Source of the DNA: Clostridium_AI sp002297865
GTDB taxonomy: Bacteria > Bacillota > Clostridia > Lachnospirales > Lachnospiraceae
Direction: 5' to 3'
Assembly: GCA_937903005.1 (NCBI GenBank)
Contig: CALFNR010000069.1
Coordinates: 1-43,527, forward strand
DNA: 43,527 nt
Notes under the pieces: generated by a model
What the model was told of the DNA's origin: nothing
The model's input: only the letters and a program-made list of their open reading frames with translations
The model's database searches: none
Shown here: piece after piece, positions 8,938-18,172 of the stretch
Layout of the letters: each line of letters starts with the position of its first letter
Position numbering within the stretch: position 1 is the first letter of the stretch
Program-made: the position numbers and the translations under genes

Positions 8938-9663
8938 ATGATAAAAAGACACCTGCCGTCATTGATAATGACAGAAAAGATTACCAATGTTTCGATCGAA
9001 ATTGGAGAATTGACAGGAATGATTAGCTTAAGTAAGCATATATGCCAAAACTCGGCATTTCGAGAGGAAAATCAATTCCAATCCATCTATTCTTCATTGG
9101 CATTTGAAAGAAATCCCCTAACCCACGACCAAGTTCGAGATATTATTGATGGAAAAAGAGTGTATGGCACATTACAAGATATTAGAGAAGTGCAAAATTT
9201 ATATGAAGTGTTTAGCATCATTTCAAAACTAAATCCATACTCCATAGAGAATTTAATAAGAGTATATAACATCGTGATGCATGATTTGATAATCCAACAA
9301 AACAAAGAAGTTGACAATTTATTTTTATGGCTAAAAGAAACTCAACAACATCCATTAATTAAATCTTGCATTTTTCATTATCAATTCCAGCGTATTCAAC
9401 CATTGACAGATGAAAATAGTAGGATAAGCATAATATGGCATAAGCTGATTTTATCAAGCTGGAGAGAGTTTTTTCTTTGGCTACCCATCGAAATACCAAT
9501 ATACAAGGAACAAAAGAAGTATGATCAGGCACTGAATGTTTCTAGTAAAGAAGGACAATCCGCTGTGTTTGTAGAATATATACTAACCATAATAAAAGAC
9601 ACTTTAAAAGAATGGCTTTCAACAGAACTACTCTTTGCCAACTCAACCCCTCCTATGCTATAA
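8938..9663 (+). CDS. Fic-fold protein with degenerate catalytic motif
   Basis: The ATG at 8938 has AAGGAG eight bases upstream and fits Fic N-termini better than the earlier ATG at 8878, giving about 241 residues. SSLAFERNPLTHDQV and DGKRVYGT match the N-terminal inhibitory helix region of class II Fic proteins, and FHYQFQRI leads into the Fic loop. The loop normally reads HPFxDGNGR; here residues 154-162 are QPLTDENSR. The catalytic histidine is glutamine and both loop glycines are replaced. The inhibitory motif is also altered (FER instead of IEG/IEN). The remainder (LILSSWREFFLWLPIE) follows the fold, but the usual C-terminal winged helix is absent. AMP transfer is therefore unlikely; a binding or regulatory role, or slow decay, is possible. 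It ends 41 bases before jetA. Confidence 0.75.
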   Translation: MIKRHLPSLIMTEKITNVSIEIGELTGMISLSKHICQNSAFREENQFQSIYSSLAFERNPLTHDQVRDIIDGKRVYGTLQDIREVQNLYEVFSIISKLNPYSIENLIRVYNIVMHDLIIQQNKEVDNLFLWLKETQQHPLIKSCIFHYQFQRIQPLTDENSRISIIWHKLILSSWREFFLWLPIEIPIYKEQKKYDQALNVSSKEGQSAVFVEYILTIIKDTLKEWLSTELLFANSTPPML

Positions 9664-9704
9664 TTATCTAAGAACAAAATTGCACCCCAGGAGGCAACTA
9701 ATAC

Positions 9705-11201
9705 ATGCATCTATCAGAAAAAACAACCAAGCAAGTAACCGAAACCAAATACCTCGCAACCGATAACAGCGACCGTTATCGCACTATCATGCGCTATTTC
9801 TATGAGCAGTACGAAAAACTTCAATACTGGCTATACCAGACTGACATTTACCAAGAACTAATGACCTTAGAGTATTTTAAGCGAAAAAAATACACAGAGG
9901 AACAATGTCAGCAGGACTTAACTCAGTTATGTGAATGGAAAAACCTATACGCCGTACAGGATACGAAAAAAGTATTATCCATCGATGCATTTAAAAATAG
10001 AAAATACCGTTATCAGCTCTCAGAATACTCCGTCGAAATCGAAAGAATGCTGATCCGTTTGGAAAATCTTTCGATCGAAGGAGCATCTCTTGAACCTTCC
10101 CTAGTGGAACGAATCCGCAACGAGATTGTGAAAATCGCAGATATGGAGCATGCCACCAATGAACAAACCAATAGCTGGTGGAAAAGTCTGAATGATGATT
10201 TTATCAAGCTCAATCGCAATTATCAGGATTATATTAGAGAATTAAATAGTTTAAAAGCAGAAGAAATGATGAAAACCAGACAGTTTCTCATTTTCAAGGA
10301 TAAGTTTTTAGAATATCTGCGTCAATTTGTCAAAAGCCTGCAATATCACAGTGGCTCTATTGAAGGGTGTCTTCGTAAAGTAAGTGAGGAACAATGTAAT
10401 CATATATTACATAAAGTTTTAGAACACGAAAAGACAATTCCTCGTACCAATGGAGATTTAGACGAAGGACTCTTTATGGAAAATGCCATAGGCAGATGGA
10501 ATAATATTTATAGATGGTTTGCCTCGGTAGATGGAAAGGAGCCGGAATCTAGCAAAGTATTTGAGATGACCAATGAGATGATACGAAAGATTACCAGATA
10601 TGCAACGCAGTTAAGCAGTCTTGGCCATGGTGGGGCCAATCGTAAGGAAGAGTATTTGAAAGTCTTGTCGGATTTTCATAGACAGGCTTCCATAGAGGAT
10701 TGCCATAGGTTAGTGGCGTGTGTATTTGGGGTAGAGAAAACATTTCACCTTAAAGGGGATTTCAAAAGAGATACGGAAAGTATAAACAGTGGTGTGTACG
10801 AGGAAAGTCCTACGGAATTTATTATTGCGCCAAGAATCAGGACATATCGTCAGAAGGCGGAGCGAAGCGGCATTGCAGAGAGGACTGCACTGAAAGAGGA
10901 AATGAAACGGAAAATGCTTGAGAAAGCAGATCGGGAGCGAAAAATGCTGCAAGGATATATTAAGGAACAGGTTTTGGATTTTGCCACATTGCCAGTAATC
11001 GAACCGGAAGTAAGGGACACGTTTCTCGTCTGGCTTTCCAAGGCATTGGAGAACAAAAGCCGTGTAGCAAAAACAGAAGATGGCAAAAGATATCGGGTTA
11101 CTGGAGGAGAAGCAGGGGAACGCTGCAAAGTGAAATGCACCGACGGAGTATTTGAGATGCCTTCCTACCGAATTATTTTTGAAGAGGAGGGACAGCCATG
11201 A
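9705..11201 (+). CDS. jetA: Wadjet component JetA (TIGR02677/DUF2397 family)
   Basis: A 498-residue, largely helical protein, first of four coupled genes. The opening YLATDNSDRYRTIMRYFY is characteristic of the TIGR02677/DUF2397 family. In Wadjet this protein is the kleisin-like subunit that bridges the SMC heads. AGGAGG at 9689-9694 precedes the ATG. The stop overlaps the ATG of jetB (ATGA). The four-gene order DUF2397-DUF2398-SMC-DUF2399 is diagnostic. Wadjet extrudes and cleaves closed circular DNA and so blocks plasmids. This set is one of the non-type-I subtypes (type I uses DUF3375/DUF4194); I do not assert the number. Confidence 0.85.
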   Translation: MHLSEKTTKQVTETKYLATDNSDRYRTIMRYFYEQYEKLQYWLYQTDIYQELMTLEYFKRKKYTEEQCQQDLTQLCEWKNLYAVQDTKKVLSIDAFKNRKYRYQLSEYSVEIERMLIRLENLSIEGASLEPSLVERIRNEIVKIADMEHATNEQTNSWWKSLNDDFIKLNRNYQDYIRELNSLKAEEMMKTRQFLIFKDKFLEYLRQFVKSLQYHSGSIEGCLRKVSEEQCNHILHKVLEHEKTIPRTNGDLDEGLFMENAIGRWNNIYRWFASVDGKEPESSKVFEMTNEMIRKITRYATQLSSLGHGGANRKEEYLKVLSDFHRQASIEDCHRLVACVFGVEKTFHLKGDFKRDTESINSGVYEESPTEFIIAPRIRTYRQKAERSGIAERTALKEEMKRKMLEKADRERKMLQGYIKEQVLDFATLPVIEPEVRDTFLVWLSKALENKSRVAKTEDGKRYRVTGGEAGERCKVKCTDGVFEMPSYRIIFEEEGQP

Positions 11202-12361
11202 ATGTAATGGAAGTATTGCTTTCCAAGCGCTGGATTGTAAAGGCAAAAGACAAGGAACTGTATTATCGGGTAAAAGACGAGCTGCCTTCTGTTAAGAAGT
11301 TTCTTTCAGAAAAACTAGGGTATCAGGTAATTGTGAATCCGTATTTGATTAAGCTAGAGAAAATACCGACAGTGGCACAGCCTTGGATGGGAATTCAGGA
11401 TTTTACAGAACCCATTCATTATGAATTTCTCTGCCTGATTCTGGCATTTTTAGAGGATAAGGAAATCGAAGAACAATTTGTGCTGTCACAGCTTACAGAG
11501 TTTATTAAACTAAACCACAAAGAAGAGAACATTGACTGGACATTATATTCCTATCGAAGAAATCTGATTAAAGTGTTGAAATTCTGCATTCAGAACCAGT
11601 TATTTCTGGTGGATGATGGAACGGAAGACAGTTTTAGGGAACGGGAAGATGGAGAAGTCCTTTATGAAAATACAGGGGTTTCCCGCTATTTTATGCGAAA
11701 TTTTGCGACGGACATTAGCCAGATGAATAGTATCGAAGATTACGAAGGGATCGAGTGGACAGAGGGCAATGAAGAACGTGGTGTTATCCGAAGGCAAAAG
11801 GTTTACCGCAATCTATTGCTTTCGCCTGCTGTGTATAAGTCGGGTGAAAGTGACGAAGAATTTGCTTACATTAAAAATTACCGGAATCTGATTATAGATG
11901 ATTTCAATAAATATTTTGACTGTGAGCTGCAAGTACACAGAACCAGTGCGTATCTGACAGTAGGGGAAAATACTTCCATTGGAAAGGAATTTCCAGCGGC
12001 AAATACAGTTAGCGATGCAATACTGCTGACCAATCAGCTTATTAGTGAGGAGATTCTAAAAGGCAGGCTTAGCCCAGAAGAAGATGAAAAAATTAGGATT
12101 TCCATATCCAGTTTTCAAGGAATTTTAGAACAGTGCAAACAGCGATTTGGCAATGGCTTTTTAAAAAAATATCGAGAAATGGAAAGCACAGAGTTTGCCA
12201 GTCTTATTATGGAGAAAATGGAACAATATGAGTTTATATCTGTGAACAGACAGTATGAAGAAGTAGTGATATATCCTATTGCAGGAAAGCTTATAGGGCG
12301 TTATCCAAAAGGATATCAGGATGGAGGACAGGAAAATGAACAGCAGATGGCAGATGAATAG
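11198..12361 (+). CDS. jetB: Wadjet component JetB (TIGR02678/DUF2398 family)
   Basis: A 387-residue protein with the DUF2398 hallmarks MEVLLSKRWIVKAKDKELYY at the N-terminus, EPIHYEFLCLILAFLE, and RRQKVYRNLLLSPAV in the middle. In Wadjet complexes the JetB position is a winged-helix (KITE-like) subunit binding the kleisin JetA. GAGGAGG precedes the ATG. It overlaps jetA by four bases and jetC by about 26 bases, so the proteins are probably made in fixed proportion from one message. Confidence 0.85.
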   Translation: MNVMEVLLSKRWIVKAKDKELYYRVKDELPSVKKFLSEKLGYQVIVNPYLIKLEKIPTVAQPWMGIQDFTEPIHYEFLCLILAFLEDKEIEEQFVLSQLTEFIKLNHKEENIDWTLYSYRRNLIKVLKFCIQNQLFLVDDGTEDSFREREDGEVLYENTGVSRYFMRNFATDISQMNSIEDYEGIEWTEGNEERGVIRRQKVYRNLLLSPAVYKSGESDEEFAYIKNYRNLIIDDFNKYFDCELQVHRTSAYLTVGENTSIGKEFPAANTVSDAILLTNQLISEEILKGRLSPEEDEKIRISISSFQGILEQCKQRFGNGFLKKYREMESTEFASLIMEKMEQYEFISVNRQYEEVVIYPIAGKLIGRYPKGYQDGGQENEQQMADE

Positions 12362-15300
12362 AATCGGACTTTTGGATTTCTGGTACTATGACGAAGAAGA
12401 ATTTTATTTTTTAGATGGAAGGATGCTTCTAAGGGGTTCTAATGGTTCCGGTAAATCTGTAACTATGCAGAGTTTTATACCACTTTTGCTGGATGGCAAT
12501 ATGCGGCCGGAAAGATTAGACCCTTTTGGTTCTAATGCCAGAAAAATGAAGAATTATTTATTAGAAGAAAATGATGTTAGGGAAGAACGTACTGGCTATT
12601 TGTATATGGAATTTAAAAGACAGGATACAGATGCTTATTTAACCATTGGAATCGGGATGCGTGCAAGGAGAAATAAGGAGTTAGATACCTGGTATTTCTG
12701 TATTCTGGATGGACGAAGAGCGAATAAGGACTTTCCACTTTATAAGGCGGGAAAAACAAAGCTTAGTCTTACAAAACAGGAGCTAAAGAATCGAATCGGT
12801 GACGGCGGAAGGGTAATGGAAACCCAAAGAGAATATATGGAAATGGTGAACAAGCAGATCTTTGGCTTTGATACGATGGAAGAATATAAGGAATTAATTG
12901 ATCTGCTGATTCAGCTTAGAACGCCAAAACTGTCTAAGGATTTTAAGCCATCTATTTTAAATGAGATTCTTGGCAATTCCCTAGCCCCTCTGTCCGAAGA
13001 TGATTTGCGTCCTATGTCGGAAGCAATTGAAAATATGGACAATCTAAAGATGGATTTAGATGGCTTAAAGGAAAGTTTTCAAGCGGTTAATAAAATTAAG
13101 CGGGAATATGAAAAATACAATCAGGCGGTGTTACGAGATAAAGCAAAGGACTTTTTACAGGTTACAAAGGACTGTGTGAGGCAGGAACAGGAGAGAAAGA
13201 AGCTAGAGGAAAAATTAGAAGAAACCCAGAAGGAACATGAGACTGCAAAAAATCAGGTGGAAGAGTTAAAAGGTGAACAGCTGATTTTAGAGAAGAAGAA
13301 GGGCAGTTTATCAAACAGTAATATCAATGAGTTAGCAAAGGATAAGTGCCAGCTAGAAGAGGATTTACAGGAAAGTAAGAGGAAGTTGCAGGAGAAAGAA
13401 AAGAGCTATTCAGGTAAGAAAGACCAGCAGATTGACATTAAGAATAAGCAGAAAGAGGAAGAGGATCGGGCTTACCAGTTTAAACAGGAGATGAAGGAGT
13501 CCTTAGAGGAAATGGAAGCCTATCATGAAAACTTAGATTTACTTGAGTTTCCTTTTATGAAAAGGGATCTGACAGATTCTCCTTGGAAGGAATACGATTA
13601 TGGAACACATCAGAGTATGGTAGCAAAACTACAGGAGCAATTAGAAAAGGGCAAGCAGAAGTTAGAGGAAATGAATTTGGCCCGCCAAAAATATGATGAT
13701 GTATTAAAGCAGCTGGAAGACAGCAGAATTAGACGTGACAAATGTGAGACAACTTACTATCAGACAGATAATCAGCTTACAGAGATAAAAAATGAACTTG
13801 TAGAAAAGATTCATCGGTGGAATCAGGAAAATCAATATCTTCTGCTGACCTCCAATGCATTGCAGCAAATGGAAGGCATGATTCAAGTATTTTCGATAGA
13901 GCATGATTTTGAAGACGTTAAAAAATTAATGAGAGAACAGTTCTTTCAGGTAGAAAAGAATTTTAAGAATGAACTGTATGTTATAGAGCGAAATTTACAA
14001 GACTTGCAAGAGGTTATGGAGCAGACAAAGGTTGAATTAAAAGAATGGGAAGGAAAAACGGATCCAGAGCCAGAATGTCAAGAAGAAGTAAAAGAGAATC
14101 GAAAACAGCTTGAAGAAAAGGAGATTCCATTTACACCATTTTATAAATTAGTAGATTTCAAAGAGGAACTTTCAGAAGAAAGGGCAAATCGTTTTGAAGA
14201 AGCACTTTTGCAAATGGGCATTCTCAATGCACTGATTATCCCAAAAGAGTATCAGGAAGATGTGTTAAAGATGAAAGGCGGAACCTGTGACCGTTATTTA
14301 TTCGGTGATGCTAGTAAGATGAAAGAGAATTTACATTTCCTTTTTTCTGTAGATTGTTCTTCAGACAGCGCATTTTATCAACAGGTTACAGATATTTTAG
14401 GAGAAGTTTTAATTGTTTCTAATGATCAGATGGCTCATATGATGGAGGACTCTACTGCAATTGCAGAAGATGGAACGTATCGAATAGGAATTGTAACAGG
14501 TACGATTACAGGAACTTATACAGCAAAATATATAGGTGCCAATGCCAGAGAACAGTTTAGGAAAGAAATGGTGGAAAAGCTTACAAGGAAACTTGCGCAG
14601 GAAAAAGAGGAAGAAACTGTTCTTTTGGAAAGCCAGAATAAGAAGAAGGCACAGTTAGAGAAACTTTCACAAGAGCAGGCAAGATTTCCAAAAGATGTAG
14701 ATCTTAGAGTTGCCATTAAGGCACTAGAGGATGTCAGACATGCATTAGATAGAAGTCAGGCAGAGGTAAAGCAGCAGGAAGAAAAAGAACAGCAAGAGGC
14801 AAAAAATCTAAAGGATATCCGTACACAGGCACAGGAATTAGCAGATAAAGTCCACCTTGTCCCAAACTTGGACATTTTTAAAGAGGCATTGGAAGATAGC
14901 AGACAGTATCAACAGGCATTCCATAACTTGCAAATGTCTCATAATAAATACCAGAACAGTTATCAAAATCTTCAGACATTCTCAGAACAGCTAGAAAATG
15001 TGCAGCAGGATCTAGAGGAGCTGCTAGGGGACTTAAATATGTTAAAAAATGCAGAAAAGCAGTTAAAAGCCCAACTGCAATCAGTGACAGAACAATTAGA
15101 TATCCAAGGCTATGAGGAGCTGAAAGCAGAGCTGGAACAATGCATTAATCGATTACATGAAATTCCAAAGGAACTGGAACAGTATATAAGAAGTCATGAA
15201 AAACTGGAAAATGAAATCAGGCAGACACAACAAAGTTGTGAACGTATCCTTGAGAAAATCAAGCAGACAAAAGAGGAAGTAAATAAAGCAGAAGAAATGT

Positions 15301-16442
15301 TCCTAATGGAATTACAATTACAGTATGTTTCTTTAGAAAATGACCTGACACAAATGAGTTGTATGGAAAAGGCAAGCTGTTGCCTAAAAGAAATAGATGC
15401 TTCTTTTGAAGGCAGAACAGAAGAATTCCAACAAAAACTGCAGAACGTATTTTATGAGAACAAAAGTGCACTGAATGATTATAACTTATCCTTAGAACCT
15501 GCTTTTACGGTTGATTCTGGAGAAGGAACGATTGGAAAGAGACTGGATATTAAGGCAAAATATCAGTATGCCTCTGTTAGCTTTCTGGAACTGGCACAGC
15601 GAATGGAACGTGCTATTGAGGAAAAGGAAAATATACTAAGCGAAAAAGACAGAGAATTATTTGAAGATATTCTTGCCAATACGGTTAGCCGGAAAATACG
15701 TGGGAAGATCTACAAGAGTATGGAATGGGTCAATAAAATGAATGAACATATGGGGAAAATGCGAACCTCAAGTGGATTAACTCTAAGCCTAAAATGGAAG
15801 CCAAAGCGGGCAGAACACGAAGGACAGCTAGACACAAGCAAACTAGTGGAACTGTTAAAGCAGGATACAGAGATTATGCGAGAAGAGGAATTCGCAAAAC
15901 TGTCTAGTCATTTCCGATCGAAAATCGCAGAGGCAAGGAAGGTACTAGAACAGAAAGAAAATGTGAAGTCGTTTCATATGATTGTAAAAGAAGTTCTGGA
16001 TTACCGCAAATGGTTTGAATTTACTTTAGAGTGCAAGAAGACAGGGGAAAACAAAAAGGAATTAACTAACCGCGTATTCTTTACCTTTAGCGGCGGGGAA
16101 AAAGCCATGTCCATGTATGTGCCACTTTTTTCCGCAGTTGCATCCAAATACGACGGTGCTAGAACTGATGCTCCAAGGCTGATTTCCTTAGATGAAGCAT
16201 TTGCTGGTGTCGATGAAATGAATATTAAAGATATGTTCCGCTTGATGGTGGAATTTGAATTTAATTTCATTATCAACTCTCAGATTCTATATGGAGATTA
16301 TGAAACGGTACCAAGCCTTGCGATTTATCAGCTTTTACGCCCTGGCAATGTAAAATATGTATCAATCATTTCCTATGTATGGAATGGAAAACAGAGAGAA
16401 TATGTAGAAAGTGTGGGAGAACGAGTTGAGCAGCAATCATGA
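12336..16442 (+). CDS. jetC: Wadjet SMC-like ATPase JetC (TIGR02680 family)
   Basis: I place the start at ATG 12336 because GGAGG at 12323-12327 is eight bases upstream; the earlier in-frame ATG at 12321 lies on top of that site. The protein has 1368 residues. Walker A is GSNGSGKS at residues 34-41. Two long coiled-coil arms rich in E, K and Q flank a globular hinge-like region at about residues 600-720. The C-terminal head has the ABC signature FSGGEKAMSMY at about residue 1248 and Walker B LISLDEAFAGVD at about 1281. Both ATPase halves look intact, so a functional motor is expected. An 80-base copy of the 3' end (from 16278) occurs at 29888-29967. Confidence 0.9.
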   Translation: MNSRWQMNRIGLLDFWYYDEEEFYFLDGRMLLRGSNGSGKSVTMQSFIPLLLDGNMRPERLDPFGSNARKMKNYLLEENDVREERTGYLYMEFKRQDTDAYLTIGIGMRARRNKELDTWYFCILDGRRANKDFPLYKAGKTKLSLTKQELKNRIGDGGRVMETQREYMEMVNKQIFGFDTMEEYKELIDLLIQLRTPKLSKDFKPSILNEILGNSLAPLSEDDLRPMSEAIENMDNLKMDLDGLKESFQAVNKIKREYEKYNQAVLRDKAKDFLQVTKDCVRQEQERKKLEEKLEETQKEHETAKNQVEELKGEQLILEKKKGSLSNSNINELAKDKCQLEEDLQESKRKLQEKEKSYSGKKDQQIDIKNKQKEEEDRAYQFKQEMKESLEEMEAYHENLDLLEFPFMKRDLTDSPWKEYDYGTHQSMVAKLQEQLEKGKQKLEEMNLARQKYDDVLKQLEDSRIRRDKCETTYYQTDNQLTEIKNELVEKIHRWNQENQYLLLTSNALQQMEGMIQVFSIEHDFEDVKKLMREQFFQVEKNFKNELYVIERNLQDLQEVMEQTKVELKEWEGKTDPEPECQEEVKENRKQLEEKEIPFTPFYKLVDFKEELSEERANRFEEALLQMGILNALIIPKEYQEDVLKMKGGTCDRYLFGDASKMKENLHFLFSVDCSSDSAFYQQVTDILGEVLIVSNDQMAHMMEDSTAIAEDGTYRIGIVTGTITGTYTAKYIGANAREQFRKEMVEKLTRKLAQEKEEETVLLESQNKKKAQLEKLSQEQARFPKDVDLRVAIKALEDVRHALDRSQAEVKQQEEKEQQEAKNLKDIRTQAQELADKVHLVPNLDIFKEALEDSRQYQQAFHNLQMSHNKYQNSYQNLQTFSEQLENVQQDLEELLGDLNMLKNAEKQLKAQLQSVTEQLDIQGYEELKAELEQCINRLHEIPKELEQYIRSHEKLENEIRQTQQSCERILEKIKQTKEEVNKAEEMFLMELQLQYVSLENDLTQMSCMEKASCCLKEIDASFEGRTEEFQQKLQNVFYENKSALNDYNLSLEPAFTVDSGEGTIGKRLDIKAKYQYASVSFLELAQRMERAIEEKENILSEKDRELFEDILANTVSRKIRGKIYKSMEWVNKMNEHMGKMRTSSGLTLSLKWKPKRAEHEGQLDTSKLVELLKQDTEIMREEEFAKLSSHFRSKIAEARKVLEQKENVKSFHMIVKEVLDYRKWFEFTLECKKTGENKKELTNRVFFTFSGGEKAMSMYVPLFSAVASKYDGARTDAPRLISLDEAFAGVDEMNIKDMFRLMVEFEFNFIINSQILYGDYETVPSLAIYQLLRPGNVKYVSIISYVWNGKQREYVESVGERVEQQS

Positions 16443-17745
16443 TGATATAGTCCAGTGTGTTGGATATTTTCGTTCCAGACCAGGTTTTGAACGATTACTT
16501 TCTGGAATTCGGGACAAATACATTAGTCTGTCTTATTTTGGCGGAAACGTGAAATTGACCAGTCTAACATTAGAGGAAAAAGAGGCATTGGAAGGCTTCT
16601 TTCAAAAGCCTTTTTATAAAAACAGGACAGTAACCTTATCCGTAGAGCAGTTTCAAAAGGCACTTGGGGAAACGAAATTTGCTCATGTTGGAATGGAGGA
16701 TATTATTGAGGGCTACTTTGGAGAATCCCTAGAATCAAAGAGGGATCAGAAGAAGCGGGAAGAACAGCTTTGGAATGAATTTCTAGACAGGATAGAAAAT
16801 GGATTTGATGATACCTTTAGTCTTCGCTGGTTTCGTTCTGTAAGACAAAATGGTGGCGCAGCTTATTCTTATATTAAACTGTTCTATCAAGAAAATTCAA
16901 ATCTGCTTTTTGAAACATTGACACTGGTAATGCAGGGAGCAGATGCATTTCCAGTGTGGGAAGGAAAACGAAAACGACTTGATATCTTTGCTACGGATAT
17001 TACAGGAAATCCACATTTCTTTGATGTGGGAACCAAAGCATATCGACTGTTGTTTTATTTGATAGAGGCGTATTTGGAAATGCATCCCATTGACCAGAAG
17101 ATGTGGGAACTAGGTGACAAACAGTATGAGGTTGAGAAGCGTATGGAATGGATGTTTCAAGTAGGACTTCTTTCGGATGAAATATCCAACCGCACGGTAA
17201 CGTATGGGGTCCATTTACGAAGAAGCAGTGGGAGACTTCATAGAGGAATGGAAGGCTTCTGGGAGGAAAGGGAGCCTGCCACGGTAATGCTTTACCAAAT
17301 GCGTGATGTGGTGGAGGCGTTTGGAGAAAGCAGAAAGGTTTATGTATTCGAGAATCCTAGTGTGTTCAGTGTGTTTATTCAAAAATATAAGGATATAAAG
17401 GTTGCGGCAGTCTGCACGAACGGACAGTTGATGTTTACTTCATTATTGCTTTTGGATCTGCTGGTAAAGGGGGGATGTGTGTTGTATTATTCTGGAGACT
17501 TCGATCCGGAAGGTTTGCAGATTGGGGATAAATTGAAGGGTAGGTATCAGGAAAAGCTGGTTTTGTGGCATTATGGGGTTGAGGATTATGAGAAGGCTAA
17601 GTCTGATAAAACCATAAGTATAGGAAGCCTTGCGAAGTTAGATAAGATTCAGTCGGTAGAGCTCTGCGGGGTTGTGGAATGTATGCGAAGAGAGAAGGTA
17701 GCGGGGTATCAGGAGTCGTTGGCTGGGGAGTATGAGATTGGGTGA
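16411..17745 (+). CDS. jetD: Wadjet nuclease JetD (TIGR02679/DUF2399, TOPRIM-like)
   Basis: A 444-residue protein read from GTG 16411; TTG 16426, with GGGAG seven bases upstream, is an equally good start. Both lie inside the jetC coding end, so no ATG is available and initiation is probably coupled. The N-terminal half carries the FRSRPGFERLL block of this family, and the C-terminal part has LYYSGDFDPEGLQIGDKL at about residues 358-375, the acidic TOPRIM-like motif of DUF2399. In Wadjet, JetD is the topoisomerase VI A-like nuclease that cuts extruded circular DNA. The acidic residues (D of GDFD, D of DPEG, E) are present, so activity is expected. Confidence 0.85.
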   Translation: MWENELSSNHDDIVQCVGYFRSRPGFERLLSGIRDKYISLSYFGGNVKLTSLTLEEKEALEGFFQKPFYKNRTVTLSVEQFQKALGETKFAHVGMEDIIEGYFGESLESKRDQKKREEQLWNEFLDRIENGFDDTFSLRWFRSVRQNGGAAYSYIKLFYQENSNLLFETLTLVMQGADAFPVWEGKRKRLDIFATDITGNPHFFDVGTKAYRLLFYLIEAYLEMHPIDQKMWELGDKQYEVEKRMEWMFQVGLLSDEISNRTVTYGVHLRRSSGRLHRGMEGFWEEREPATVMLYQMRDVVEAFGESRKVYVFENPSVFSVFIQKYKDIKVAAVCTNGQLMFTSLLLLDLLVKGGCVLYYSGDFDPEGLQIGDKLKGRYQEKLVLWHYGVEDYEKAKSDKTISIGSLAKLDKIQSVELCGVVECMRREKVAGYQESLAGEYEIG

Positions 17746-17857
17746 AGGAATGTGTAGTTGCAATCTAGATTCTTTTCTAACAATCTATAAGTGAGAAGTA
17801 TTTTGGATAGAATGAATAAAAAAGACACGAAAAGATAAAGCATTTATATCCTTACTC

Positions 17858-18010
17858 TTTCTCAATTGATACTATTACGGCAGGAATTAAGACGGGTAAT
17901 TGATAAAAATGAAGATTTTTATGTATTGTGAAGCTCTTGAATAGTTAGGTGTTTGGTGAGAAAATATTAGGAAATTGTTATGATGCGATAGGAGAGGACT
18001 TGATTATGTA
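17858..18010 (+). pseudogene. 3' remnant of a second cas2 gene
   Basis: The stretch from about 17858 matches the last 50 or so codons of the intact cas2 at 28240-28533 base by base with scattered changes. For example, ctcaattgat-actattacg corresponds to ctcaattgat-attattacg, and the ends ACTTGATTATGTAG and ATTTGATTATTTAG correspond. Frameshifts and stops prevent translation. The match continues without a break into the leader of array 1, exactly as cas2 continues into the leader of array 2. Array 1 therefore sits behind a relic of its own cas2 copy. The 5' half of this cas2 and any upstream cas gene are gone; the jetD stop lies about 110 bases to the left. Confidence 0.85.
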
Positions 18011-18172
18011 GCTGATTTTTACCAGGCGTTAAAAGTGCAAAAAAGTCTGGAGGTGAGACGGTTTTGTTTTAAGAAAGAAAAAAATCGGGTGCGCCTGGTA
18101 AAATTTTAGGAAGGTATTGATTTTTCTGGGTTTTTGGGATATGATTGTTTTGAAAAGGGCGAGTTTTCGCGG
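18011..18172 (+). promoter_or_regulatory. Leader of CRISPR array 1, with promoter and inverted repeat
   Basis: The leader is nearly identical in layout to leader 2. A 12-base inverted repeat (TTTTACCAGGCG at 18017-18028, CGCCTGGTAAAA at 18092-18103) opens it. A promoter follows: -35 TTGATT 18117-18122, 17 bases, -10 TATGAT 18140-18145. Transcription would start about 20 bases before the first repeat. The last 20 bases before the repeat (GGGCGAGTTTTCGCGG) are the same in leaders 1 and 2 and are the expected adaptation anchor. Confidence 0.8.

Noticed and set aside
10710..11246. Long minus-strand ORF opposite jetA
   Set aside because: It is the complement of a clearly coding gene, with an F/S/L-rich translation typical of the opposite strand of a helical protein.
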